Positions 26,909-38,287 of a stretch of 64,000 bases of DNA are shown here, piece by piece. Source of the DNA: Porogramme epimiltina (Eukaryota; Basidiomycota; Agaricomycetes; Polyporales; Polyporaceae); NCBI GenBank assembly GCA_900155495.1, contig FTLJ01000131.1, positions 16,424 through 80,423 on the forward strand. Direction: 5' to 3'. The notes beneath the pieces are model-generated. The model saw nothing but the letters and a program-made list of their open reading frames with translations, searched no databases and was not told the DNA's origin. A program made the position numbers and the translations under genes. Position 1 is the first letter of the stretch. The number at the start of each line of letters is the position of its first letter.

Positions 26909-28535
26909 ATGGTGCGCCTTTTCAGCTGACAGCGCTTTCCCCTCATGCGGGGTCTGACTGTGAGGGTTCCCCGCAGGTGATTGTTAACGAGAAGAAGTTT
27001 GCATGGTGCGTCATTCATCTCCGCTCATCCCCCTTTGGAAGACATCCCAATGCGCGGCGCAGCGAGTCGTGCATCAAGGGTCACCGTTCGTCCGGCTGCC
27101 AACATACGGAACGCCCACTCTTCGAGGTGAAGAAGAAGGGCAGGCCCGTCTCGCAATGTGAAAAGTGCCGCGAGCTCCGGAAGACGAAGCGGATGCACGG
27201 CAAGTGCACCTGCGCGTCGGGTTCTGCCGCTGGCGCATCAGCGGAAGCGACTGCAGGGCCCGCGGAGTCTTCGGGGCCGAAGCCAAAAGGTAGCGTCGAG
27301 CACCGCGCATCCAGTAAACTCTGCCCCTAATTCTGCGTCCGGCAGCCCGGAGATTCAAGCCCATCGCCCCAGCGCTACCGAATGGCCTCAAGGACCTCGC
27401 TTCCGACGCAGCTGCCGGTCCGGAGGTCCTGCGCTTATGCCGCTGCGGGGGCAAAGACGCTTCCGTTTGCACATGCGGCCACGAGCGGGCGGCGCCCCGC
27501 TCACTGAATCCCTCTTCGATGAGCGGCCTGGCCGCCCTCGCCCAAGCTGCGATGTTCTGCTGCGACAACGACGGTCCCTCGACATCCAGCCAACCCCTTC
27601 CTGCTGTCAACGCCGCTTCTTCAACAGATGCGGCGCCCCGTGAATCCAAACGCAGCTGCTGTTCCAGCGGCGCCAACTCACGTCCTCCGTCACCCAAGCC
27701 TAAGCGCGCCAAGCGCTCCTCCACACACGGACACCGAATCGAGTCCCAGGACGGTCCCTCCGCGAGCTACGTAGAGTCCATCCTATCGTCCACCCCGTCA
27801 ACTTCCTATCCGGCCGTCGCCCTCGCTCCTCCGCCCCTTTTTCCTCCCGTCGCCTCGCTGGGGGCGGTCACATCCACAGAAGACACGTGCTGCTGCGGAA
27901 CACAATGCTCCTGCCCCGGCTGTTCCGTTCACCGCGGGGCCGACAACGTGTCACACAGCCACAAGGACTGCACCGAAGGCGAGTGCGCAACGTGCGTCAA
28001 CAACGACGGCGGCGTCGCCCTCCCCGAGCGCACGCTCGCCTACTCCCAGGGCGGCTTCCCGTCGTCCACTTTCGCCCCCTCCGCTTCCACCTCTACCGCC
28101 GCCTCTGCCTCCGCGGTCTTCTCGCCACAAACACCCGCCCAACCCTCGCCCGCCCTCCCGCACGCGCGCGCGCGGGGCTCCAGCGTGAGCTGCATCGACG
28201 CCTTCTTCGCGACCGCCGCCGCGCTCCCCGCGCCCCCGCCCGGGCGCACACGCGCGCTCGACCCGACGGACACGCGCACGTACCCGCGCGGCGTCTCGCG
28301 CTCGCTCTTCGGGCTCGTCGAGGTCCCGAAGCTGCAGTGCAACTGCCCCGGCGGGTGCGGGTGCCCCGAGGGCCAGTGTGCGTGCGGCGATGGGTGCACG
28401 GGGTGCGCGCCGGGCCATGCTGATGAAGACGAGGAGGGGCCGGCGGCGGAGCACGGGGCGAGGGAACGGGAGGGTGGGGAGGTGGTGGTGCCGCGGGAGG
28501 TGCGGCCGGCTGGGTGTGGTGGTTGCTGTGGATAA
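26909..28535 (+). CDS. Copper-fist transcription factor (Cuf1/Mac1/Ace1 type)
   Basis: Copper-sensing DNA-binding regulator. Coding starts with an exon holding only the ATG (26909-26911). Exon 2 (26977-27005) and exon 3 (27063-27289) then give VIVNEKKFACESCIKGHRSS, GCQHTERPLFEV and KKKGRPVSQCEKCRELRKTK. This is a complete copper fist: the zinc ligands C-x2-C-x8-C-x-H and the minor-groove KGRP motif are present. The last exon encodes Cys clusters CRCGGKDASVCTCG, CCCGTQCSCPGCS with CTEGECATC, and CNCPGGCGCPEGQCACGDGC near the C terminus, separated by Ser/Pro/Ala-rich spacers. Such clusters bind Cu(I) in Mac1 and Cuf1. Whether it activates copper uptake or detoxification genes cannot be told from sequence. 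Confidence 0.93.
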
Positions 28536-29697
28536 CGTTTGATGTGGTTTGGTGCGTTGGGGGCTGTGGTTGGGTGTCGTGCGGTGAGGGGCGAAGGAGT
28601 CTGCAGTTAACCCTCCTCCAGTGCGTTCGTTATTCTGTCTTCGGGTTTCTAAGTGTCATTCTTCCCCTTGCTTCTGTCCGTGGTGTAGGTTATTGTAGGT
28701 TATTGTCATGCTGATCTTTTATCTCAACGTGTTTGTAACTGCAAGGGCCGAGGCTCTGGGCTTCCATCGCTTAAGCAAGGCTGGAACAAAGCATGTGCGC
28801 AACGCTGTGGCCATAGGGAGGTCTAACTTACACTACCGTAAACATTTCCCAGATTTCCAGACTTCTGCTAGGGTTAAAGCCGAGCAGGCCGCAGTGGGCG
28901 CTCCGGAATGATCAGTCTCATCGACAGAGTTTCCCTGCCCCTAACGAATGACCTATCTCCCCGCAGACAAACCAGTGACAGACTCAATACCCTCTCCATA
29001 CATCAACCACAGGCTGCATCACTCTTGGATAGGGGTGTGCACAGCTAGCAAGAGTGGCTGTTGCTTTGGTGACATGTCAAGAACTTTTGCACGATGCGCA
29101 GCCAGGGTGTAGTGCGGTGCTGCCTGGGACACAGGGATTTTTGTAATGGCTGTGGGGACGGAAATCGTGGATAGCTGATGGGACACATGAAGTATGTGAA
29201 TCTTCGCCACACTGACAGCCTCCTTGATGATTCGACTCACGTAAATGTCGTCTACTCCCCTTGTGCGGCCTCCTCGCAGGTTACGGAGTGGGTTTCGCTG
29301 GTTGGAGTCCGAGAGCTCCCTCAATCAGTATGCGACTGTCGCGGCTACTCCAAAGCCCCGGCGACCTGAGCTATCAACGCCGCCATAGTCAACGTCCATC
29401 TATCGGTGCTCCGACTTCGAATTTGATGTCATGCAGTGTGTACGAACGCTGGGCTTCCATAGGTGCTACAAATCTCTATTTATGTCTCGCATGACACTGC
29501 TCTAATAGTTTCGCATTGATATTTAGTTCCGACACGATCTCAGCTGCTGCGCTGTGAACAGAGGTCCCTGAGTGCATGGACTCCGCCGATATGATTTGTC
29601 TCCACGGTGTAAGCGCGAGAGCAAATGGGGGCCGTATATAAACCTCTTCGTCGAAGGGATTTCTACGCAGCGCTGTGGAGTCGCTTTCTCGCTAACC
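28536..29697. other. Intergenic region before DUF6533-D
   Basis: About 1.16 kb without a supported gene. A tandem TAGGTTATTG pair lies near 28685-28706. The TATA box of DUF6533-D is at its right end. Confidence 0.5.
29635..29642 (+). promoter_or_regulatory. TATA box of DUF6533-D
   Basis: A perfect TATATAAA lies 56 bp before the ATG at 29698, in a GC-moderate context, a good position for a core promoter with a short leader. Confidence 0.6.
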
Positions 29698-31432
29698 ATG
29701 TCTTCTACCAACACAACTACGGCCGTAGACTACAGCCCTATTGTGGAGGTATACGGCACCTAGTGAGTGAAGCTGGAAACACTATGATTCCCCACTGACT
29801 TCTCCCGCGTTAAGTCTTCTTCAAGAGTATATAGCCACTGCAGCCGCAGGTAAGACTTGTGCTGCGGATAAGGTACTCGTTGTATTTGCTGACAGTATCT
29901 TTTGCAGTCCTTCTGTTCTTTGAATACATCATTACCTTGGACCGCGAGATAGAGATGTTCTGGAGGCGCAAGTTCTCGGGTGCCACTGCGCTCTTTTTGG
30001 CCAATAGATACACTATCCTAGCGAACGCGATCCTCGTTCCGGAGCATCTAGTAATCGGCCTAGCTGGGACAGATGAAGTACGTTTTCCCAGTGTATTTCC
30101 AGGAGCCTTCAACTGATCCTCTGATCCATTAGATGTACGCCTTATCGTATCTAACAGCTAAGCTGTATCTCACTAAGCGTCGACGTACAATTTACAGTTG
30201 CAATCGCCTGGAATGGGGCACTTTGATCACCTCTCTACTCCCACTCGTTCCATGGGCAGGTGAGCCGCGCCTGAAATTTTACCTCCACTATGCTGACATC
30301 CTACCAACTGCCTATCCTTCAGCGTTCTCCACCATGCGCACATTTGCTTTGAGCAAATCTAAAGCACTCTCGGTTGTTGTATGCGCCCTTTCACTTGTTC
30401 CACTGGGCACAAACCTTGTGAGTCCGTCCATCGCAGCGTATCTCTGTATCTCTCACAATTCCTCAATTGTCTCACGCTCTCTTTCAATACAGTCCCAGGT
30501 CGGGTCGGGATTCAGCGGCTATTATGACCCCTTTTTCGGTTGTCTGGAGTACGAAAACACACCTCCAGAACAGGTGTATATTGGGTGAGCTTTGGGTATT
30601 TTCGTTCTTCCGAAGCGTAACCTCACCCCCTGTTCCAGGCGTAAGGATCTATTAGCCACGTGTCTACGTTCTTCCGTCTCACCACGACGTCCACAGTCTT
30701 GGTGGCTTCCAGGGGCGCTCTGATCTTAGCGGATGCGCTCCTCATCGTCCTCTCGTGGTGGAAGCTATCTTATCACGCCTCAGGTCTTGGCAAAGTGATC
30801 TTGGGGAGTCGTCGTTTGACGATCCCGGGTATAATGCTACGTGATGGTGAGCATATTCAGTCGTTGGCCTTCCGGGTACTTCTTTCAGATGCTTACTCTG
30901 AAGCGATAGGGACCATATACTTTGTGTAAGTTCATGGGCCTGTGTAGTCCCTTTTATATCAAAGCTTTCTGAGGCTGGTCTTTCTATCAGAATGCTCCTT
31001 ACTCTCAACGTCTTACACCTAGCATTCACATTGGCTTCGGTACGTCTTTCTGTTGCAATATTCGATGAGCAAGGCATGAACCCGGCACTTCTCCCACAGG
31101 TACTTGACAATGGATTCGCTAGCGACATAACTCTGTTCACGTCCCCGTACGTACTTTGCCTTCAAATATACTTACATAATTGTTCTTAGCGCTAAAATGT
31201 ACTACCATTGAACAGCCTCACCTCTATTCTAATATCTCGATTCCTCATGAACCTTCAGGAAGCCAACCTCCGCCCCGTGAGGGTAGACTCAGACGACCCG
31301 CTCCACTTCTCTATATATGCGGATGCATCCTTGCCAAGTTTTGTGGCGGCATCCGTGGTGCCTGGCCGTGGGATGGGAATTCAAGGCTTCAAACCGGAGA
31401 GGACAGATACGGCGGTAGAAGTGAACGAATGA
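29698..31432 (+). CDS. DUF6533 membrane protein, copy D
   Basis: The clearest complete member of the family. It starts MSSTNTTTAVDYSPIVEVYG; small exons lead to VLLFFEYIITLDREIEMFWR and SGATALFLANRYTILANAIL. Further exons encode ITSLLPLVPWA, AFSTMRTFALSKSKALSVVV, TSTVLVASRGALILADALLI and MLLTLNVLHLAFTL. The 16-nt micro-exon is at 30910-30925 (GTIYFV). The last exon has LTSILISRFLMNLQEANLRP and a polar tail ending at 31432. Seven hydrophobic stretches can be counted, consistent with a seven-helix protein with a short N terminus. A TATA box precedes it. A decayed copy of its last exon follows at 31746. Confidence 0.87.
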
Positions 31433-31745
31433 GGGGGTATGGAATGAGGACCAGGGAAAGGGGGGAGGCATCTCTGAGTCTAGCACTCGACTTGTATAAG
31501 TTCTAGAGGAATATGATGCTAAATTAAAAGCGGTCGGTTGCTCCTATCGCAGTGTCGCTCGCTTGATGACTACACAGATGCTACGAGTTAGCAGTACACC
31601 CCGCCGGTGTTGAGTATCCCACCGATATACCACCTCTTTCACAATACTACACAACCAATCATACGTGATAGTGCATTGATTATATTCCACCACAAAGGCC
31701 GAAACTATTGGCCCGACCACCGACACATCTTTAATCAAACTAACC

Positions 31746-31970
31746 ATGAGTATGTCGGCTTCCCTCATGACTAGTACTTTTGTCTCCCGCTTCCTCATCA
31801 GCCTCCAAGAAGCAAACATTCGCTCCGTGAAGGTCAATTCTATTGACATTCCCTACCTCTATATGCACATAAGTTCTCTCCTCAACTTTGTCGCCGCTTC
31901 AAACAATGCAAATCCCGATTTAGGGCCTTCTGCACGAGAATCATGGCAAGCGGCAGCTCGATCGTGTTAA
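31746..31970 (+). pseudogene. Remnant of a DUF6533 last exon
   Basis: This frame reads SLMTSTFVSRFLISLQEANI and ends FVAASNNANPDLGP. It matches the last exon of copy D (SLTSILISRFLMNLQEANLR and FVAASVVPGRGMG) in order and spacing. No N-terminal exons of the family lie upstream within the gap of about 300 bp, so this is a truncated tandem duplicate and probably not expressed as a functional protein. Confidence 0.7.
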
Positions 31971-32127
31971 CGGCATCGTCATCTAGAGCATCCTTCTCGC
32001 CCATGTGACCGGCCATCTCTGCTTTCCATAGTCTCCAGAAACGCACTGCAATATCTCCGTCTTCGCGTTCCAGGTCCTGCGGGTACTGTTTGTGGAAGGC
32101 ACTAAATATTTGGAGGTATCCGTCCAA
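31882..32127 (-). other. Possible orphan exon or gene fragment
   Basis: An 81-codon minus-strand frame reads MDGYLQIFSAFHKQYPQDLE, then DIAVRFWRLWKAEMAGHMGE and TIELPLAMILVQKALNR. The composition looks like a folded, helical protein rather than random translation, but no family is recognised, and an in-frame stop lies just upstream unless an intron ends inside the frame. It overlaps the DUF6533 remnant on the other strand. It may be a fragment of a lost gene. Confidence 0.25.
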
Positions 32128-33827
32128 GTCATATCATTCTACAGAAGGATGTCCGGCGGCTCAAGGACAGACAATGAAGGACGCCTGCAATTGATCCTTG
32201 AGCTGAGGATATCAATGACAACCAGACTAGCCCAAGGAGATCGGGAGCGTCGATGAAAGAGGGCCGGAAACCGACAAATGCAAGGCTTTGGACAGCCAGC
32301 AGTCGCCGTGCCTATTCGCGTAGAAAGTAAGACCCCCTTGTAAGAATTGGACGAATGTACGATACCCGCGATGGCAAGGGCATCGACTTTCTGTATAGTC
32401 CAATATTTATTACAATACTGACTGGGCGCACGGCACCCGGTTTCACGTGCACATATTCACGCAGCGCACCTCCTGGCGATGGCCTCTGCAACCTAGTTCA
32501 TCGTCAAACCTTCTAGGTTCTCTAATGCACGTCAGCACAATCGTGGCTCTCACATGTTTCTTAAGACACCTGACACACGGGTCCTCAGGAGTCAGCAGAA
32601 GCACCTTCACTGTCACTGTTGCCATCGCCGTCATTCAGATTGTTAGGGCGAAGGCTGTCCTTTGAGATTCCATTCTGTGCCCCAAAGGATTATACCGGGC
32701 GACAGACCTTCACAATGGTGACGTGTTGGTACCGCGGGAGGTGCAGCTGGGTGGGTGCCGTGGGTGTCGTGGTACGTGTATAACGCATGATATGCCAGAG
32801 TGGGGTAGGGAACGACAGAGCCCTCGACCCGCTCTGGTCCTATGAAACCTACAGAACCAAGTGGATGTGATACTTGCCTTTAACTTTGACGCGGTCAGGT
32901 AGTACGATGACGAAGTTCCACCAGAAGTGGAGACATTCTAGCCTCAACTCGGATACTCTCTAGTTGCCACATTACAACTCCGCAAATGGATCAAGTTTTA
33001 CAAACTCCGCAGTGGCTGAGCCGCTGGTGACAGTGACTCACATACAGGCGGCCATGGTACTAGTCCGCACACCGGCGATGGGATCGCACTCTATGACTAC
33101 GTACCCCTAATGTTCATCTCATCTCCGTCCCCCTTTCAACACGGGATACCTTGTGTGCGAACACGTTATCCAACGTGAGTTGTATTTGGATCTCTTTCGT
33201 GACCAAACTACCTCCAGGCTCCACCCTCAGCCATATCGTATCCGGATTCCAGATAAGTGATCTAATAGACATACATGTGTACCAACGGGGAGTATAGCTT
33301 GGTGATGTACTTTGATGTGACGGGCTGAAGCAATGCAAATAGATGAACCCCCATCTTCGTGGAGCTTTCCGTGTTTGAGGATAGCTCCAGTTAAGGAGGG
33401 CTTGTTGTACAATGTAGCCTAAGACTCGCGCTGGAGGTGGAGACAGATAGCTGTCATATTGGCTTAAAATAGTTCCTCAATCTTCATCCTGGACAGAAGC
33501 CAGTTGAAATGCAGAGTCCTCATCAACAGAGCTTCTTAAACGTGTACCCATGTTTCCACCCCTTGATTCCGCATACCAGCGTTCTGTTCTTTTTACGCTC
33601 ACAAAACCTGGCGTAAAAGCAAAACAAGGATCACGTTTTCGAAGACGATTACCGCGGGGTGTACGCGATAATCAACGACGAGCGTGCTGCGATCTAGGGG
33701 TCATGATATATTGTAGGCCGCTGCACCGACGAGTTCGGCCTCCCTGCTCCATTTCATACAATACAAGGGGATTCTCTTTTCCAGCTAACTATACAAGCGA
33801 TCCCTTCCTCAGGTTCCACTCTCCATA

Positions 33828-35535
33828 ATGTCGTCCACCTCTCAAGAGGACTCAACCGACGTTGATTTGTACAACTCTCCGTTCGTGACTCCTCTTTCTA
33901 CGTGCTAATACTTTTGCTAACTTTCAAGGGGGGTAGTGTTCTTGGGAACTACGATCTCGTTTCGGCACTCGGTTGGCTGCCTTCCTGTTGGTTCAAGTCC
34001 TTGGTACACTGCCTGATACTCGCGCTTATAGCTCTTCTCTTGTTCGAGCACGCTATCACTCTAGAACGTGAGATTGAGCTGTTCTGGCGGGGAAGAACTT
34101 CCGGTGCCAAGGTCGTCTTCCTGGCGAACAGATATATCATTATTTTTTACTCTGGGTTCCTCCTTGTGTCCTTGAGCAAGGCGTTCACGAATCATGTGAG
34201 TCGACGGCTGGTATTGACTACGGAATCCAGGTCCATGCTCACACACATATCAGGCGTAAGTCGTTCAGTCGGGTACTCGAGGGCACTTGAATGTTTCATC
34301 TTTTGAGCTGTCCAGTTGCAACGGTCTTCTACAAGCCAGTTTCTTCATCAACCTCTCCGCGTACATCCCGTGGGCAGGTAGCGGTCTCACTCTTCCTACA
34401 GTACTGTATGGAACTAACGGGCTGTCCAGCGTTCTCTGCAATGCGAATGCTCGCGCTGAGCAATTCAAAAGTACTATCCATACTCGTCCTTGCTCTTTCG
34501 CTCGTCCCTACTGGCGCGGGAATTGTAAGTGTCTGTGAGCAATCTCATTATTTCCGTCTTCAGGCTAACACCGATCGTGCTTTAAACAGGCGCAGTTTAT
34601 ATCTGGATATGCAGGGTATGGCGACCCGGTGTTTGGCTGCCTTGCACAGAAGGCATTTCTTTCTGATAAAGTATTCACAAGGTAACACCTCGTTCAATCA
34701 TCCGTTTCCAATTTTTACTCACGGCGGTAGCGGTGAGCGGCGCACCCAGAATGTCCCAGAGAGAAATCCTGATGACTCTCTCAGTTTTCATTGCCCTAAG
34801 GGCGTCCCTGATCGTAGCTGACATCATCATCATCATTGCGATGTGGGTCAAGCTGTTATACTGGGCACCCTTAAGGAAGGCAACATTGCCGGGTCAAGTA
34901 ACTCTAACGGATATATTCATTCGAGACGGTGAGCACATACATCGTACATGATTTATCCTATTGCTGATTTACCCCATAGGAACGATATACTTCGTGTAAG
35001 ACTGCAGCTCCTCTATCAGTCTTTGATTGCAGAAATCTTGAAACGACCGCGGGTAGCTTGCTTCTCACTCTGAACGTCCTACACTTAGCATTTTCTCTTT
35101 CTTCGGTACGTCCCCGAATGATAGGGTCACCCGGTCGCGATTTTGAATAAAGCATGTGCAGATCTTCGATGTTGGGGGCGTCAGTGGTCTGCCGACGTTT
35201 ATAGAACCGTACGCCCCTATTACGTCCTCTTCGCTGGTCCTGGAATAAACTGATCCGTAGCTCACGTGGCTAACGCATTCAGCATAACAACAATATTAGT
35301 ATCACGCTTTCTCATGAACCTCCAAGAAGCGAGCTTGCGACCCATGAAGGTTCCGTCCGACAGCCCGCTTCACTTTTCTACAGATCCAGACAAATCTCTT
35401 CCGAGCTTCATAGCGCCACCAGGAAGAGTCGGGGAGACTGTGGGGACACAAAATGCATGGGATGGACTGGAAGAGGCGGGAAATAGCCTAGTTCGTGGGC
35501 GAATGACTGTAGATGAGCGATGCTCCGATATATAA
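33828..35535 (+). CDS. DUF6533 membrane protein, copy E
   Basis: Complete multi-exon family member. It starts MSSTSQEDSTDVDLYNSP at 33828. The main exon reads LALIALLLFEHAITLEREIE, LFWRGRTSGAKVVFLANRYI and then a hydrophobic stretch. Next come AFSAMRMLALSNSKVLSILV, an exon with GYGDPVFGCLAQKA, and SVFIALRASLIVADIIIIIA with MWVKLLYW. The 16-nt micro-exon is at 34980-34995 (GTIYFV). LLLTLNVLHLAFSLSS and ITTILVSRFLMNLQEASLRP close the membrane part, before a tail ending at 35535. It faces copy F tail to tail, 124 bp apart. Splice sites in the first 150 bp are uncertain. Confidence 0.85.
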
Positions 35536-35659
35536 CGGACACGCTTCTTCGGGATAACGATATCGCCGTCGAAATGCCGTGAGTGCTGCACACTTGAGTA
35601 TTTGATACATTGAAAACGAGCGGTGAGATGTACATACAAACACAAGGCAGAATCACCAG

Positions 35660-37450
35660 CTACACATCTCCGGGGTGCCCTATCTCCCAAAACAACTCGC
35701 CTTTCATCCCCACAAACAGCACACTATCATCATCTAAAACCCCTTCATCACATACCTCGTCGCCAGGTTTGTGCTCGATATCCGAATGATCGAGAGAGGC
35801 GCTGATAGACCCGATAACATGGCGGGCGAAGCTGATTGTCCCGACGCTAGAGACAGCAGAAGAGGCGTGGTTTAAGTCTTGCTGAGAGTTGAGAACCACC
35901 TCTTTGCGATTGGCCTCTTGAAGGTCAAGGAGGAAATGAGAGATTAAGATTGTTGTGAGGCTAAAAACCAGGGTTCTCGTGCTTAGCAACGAGCTGAACA
36001 AAGGAATGAACATGAAGGAATAAACATACGGATCGACGAACACCGTAATGTTAGCTATAGTGCCGTCGCCGAACGTCTGCGGGGGTGATCAGGTTCAGCC
36101 TCGTCCTCTGTGGAAAACCGTCGGGAACTAACCTCCGTTAGGGTGAAGGCGATTTGCACCATGTTAAGGGTAGCGATGATTCTAGAAAGTACGTGTCAGG
36201 TGACACGCACCTCGACATCAAGCCGACGTGAAATCTTACAAGAAATACAAAGTGCCTACGGGTGTAGGTTGTCAGTATACATGTTCGTCCTAGAGATGAC
36301 TTTGACTCGCCATTACGGACAAATATGTTCGCAAACGTTTGGTTGCTAGAGGATAACACCTGCTTGAGTTTGATTTGACGGGAGAATCCCCACCAAGTGA
36401 TGGTGAGAAGTATCGTATCAGCCGCAATGAAGGAGGACCGAGCAGTGAGTGTGACTGGAGATGGCCATAGTGATAAGTATCTCTGGATTGATGGAGGTTT
36501 TTGTACATACGTCTGTGTGTTCACTACGTCAGTGACGCTTTTAAGGCACAATGGCATGGTATCACCAACATCACAGGAATCGTAACGGGGGTCGCCGAGT
36601 CAGGGAAAACCTGACTGAGGAAGCACCCCACGATGGGGGTCTGGACCCCAGCGAAATCAAAGAAGAATTGCGTCTGGAGGGCAAGTCAGTCTATGCGATG
36701 AAAGGGTGCCATCTGAATACCTACGCAGTTGAGTATGAAGGGGACCATCATCAGCAGGAGAACAACAGCAGCTAGAGTCTTGCTTCTGCTAAGCGCAAAT
36801 GCTCGAAGGGCAGCGAAAACTTGAAGAGAAGATATGCACCAAGTGCTGAATGAGTTTTTGTTATATACACGCTGCAAGGGACACTCACTAGCCCAAGGGA
36901 CGATGGGAAATATGGCGCCGAAGAAGGCTGGGTAAAACAGGGTGGTGCATCTGTAGTTGCGGATTAGGCTCAACCAGTGGCCCTGATGGCGATGCCGCTC
37001 GAGCTTACTCCTACAGTGAACGGGGTAAGATGATGAGTATGAGAACGTAAGCAGCGGAGGGACGGTGTACCTGATCCGTGAAACGGGTGTTGAAAGCCAC
37101 AAGGTCAAGGATGTAGCGCAATACCGGAACATACTTGTTCAACAGAAAGAGGACAGTTGCGCCGGTGAATGGCCGCATCCAAAACAGTGTGATCTCTTGA
37201 GGGAGCGTCAAAACTGACTCGAAGAAAATAAGAGCTAGCGAAATGATTAAGCAAGGGTCCGTTAATGGCATGGTTTAACAAGTAATCAAACGGTGGGAAC
37301 GTACAGGCCACTCCAGTGGCAAGGAAGTTTGCGAATGTTCTATTGAAGAAACTGGTCAGTAGAGGACTATGCTAACCCCACTTATACCTACGCGCCATCG
37401 TAAAACTCCACGTAGAACTGGACTATCTCGGGATCAACCTGAGAGGGCAT
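35660..37450 (-). CDS. DUF6533 membrane protein, copy F
   Basis: Complete family member. The start at 37448-37450 gives MPSQVDPEIVQFYVEFYDGA, spliced to TFANFLATGVA and then LIISLALIFFESVLTLPQEI and GATVLFLLNKYVPVLRYIL. Later exons encode FGAIFPIVPWA, VFAALRAFALSRSKTLAAVV and ARSSFIAADTILLTITWWGF. The 16-nt micro-exon is at 36240-36255 (GTLYFL). LTTILISHFLLDLQEANRKE follows, and an acidic tail of about 80 residues ends at 35660. The basic RREL loop of other copies is replaced by QEITLFWMRPF. A TATA box lies upstream at 37546-37553. Confidence 0.85.
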
Positions 37451-37545
37451 ATTCAGTGGTGGAGCGGTAACCCGTACGCTCTACAAGCCTGTCAGAATAG
37501 CGAAGGGGCGAGTAGGCTATGACCCTCACCAAACGACAAGACACG

Positions 37546-37553
37546 TATTTATA
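37546..37553 (-). promoter_or_regulatory. TATA box of DUF6533-F
   Basis: TATAAATA on the minus strand, about 96 bp upstream of the ATG at 37450. Confidence 0.5.
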
Positions 37554-37560
37554 TGTGCTA

Positions 37561-38287
37561 GCTGATGACGTACTTCTGCCCACAGCCTCTGAGAAGATCT
37601 GTGAGAACTTAGATACTATTGCATATGAGGAAGCGTTACGGTCGCGACGTCCCTCCTACGCCTCTCTTGTCCTTGATGTCGACATGGGGGCCCTGGAGAC
37701 CTGGAAGTCCGATAAGAAATGCAATATGAAAGAGAGTGGTGATGCGGTGTTGAGGGCGCAGTCTTACGTATACGCTACCACTTAGTATTTGGACGTGGTT
37801 GAGCTCACGACCATCCGCGACCATCTGCCATCCGATGACTCCACATCATGTTGTAAGAGCTTTGAAAGGGAGGGAATTCAATGTCAGCTCTCGCCGTCGT
37901 GAGAGGGAGGAAGCCGTACCTGGATGGCGCTTGTGCGGTCTTGACATGGATCCAGCATTATTAGCTACCCCACGTCACGCGCTAAGCGATGGTGCCCAGG
38001 ACATTGGAAATGACTCGCATCCCAATGGAGAAAAAATGGCAGCTAGACCGGAAACGTTTTGAAAGGATGCTATGTAGACCACCGCCGCTCATCGAAGAAA
38101 ACGGGGAGGCACCACCCCAACCTTAACAGCGCATCGTTGCGCGAATCCAATAGGAGCTGCGCCAACACAGCTTTGCTCCCACCCGGTGACAACCCAAGCC
38201 GCATTGCAATACCCTCAACGTTCTTAATATTCCCCGCACCATATGGTACATTGTTGATCACTGCGCACTGTCCACTGCGAGAAATAC
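37561..38287. other. Spacer between DUF6533-F and sedolisin
   Basis: About 730 bp with no supported gene; an 88-codon plus-strand frame at 37519-37785 has no motif and overlaps the DUF6533-F promoter. Confidence 0.4.

Larger units (their letters stand above)
31433..33827. other. Spacer with gene remnants
   Basis: About 2.4 kb between DUF6533 copies D and E. It holds the remnant last exon (31746-31970) and a possible orphan exon (31882-32127, minus). From about 32160 to 33827 no gene is supported. Confidence 0.5.

Noticed and set aside
37519..37785. 88-codon plus-strand open frame
   Set aside because: It has no motif and overlaps the TATA region of DUF6533-F.
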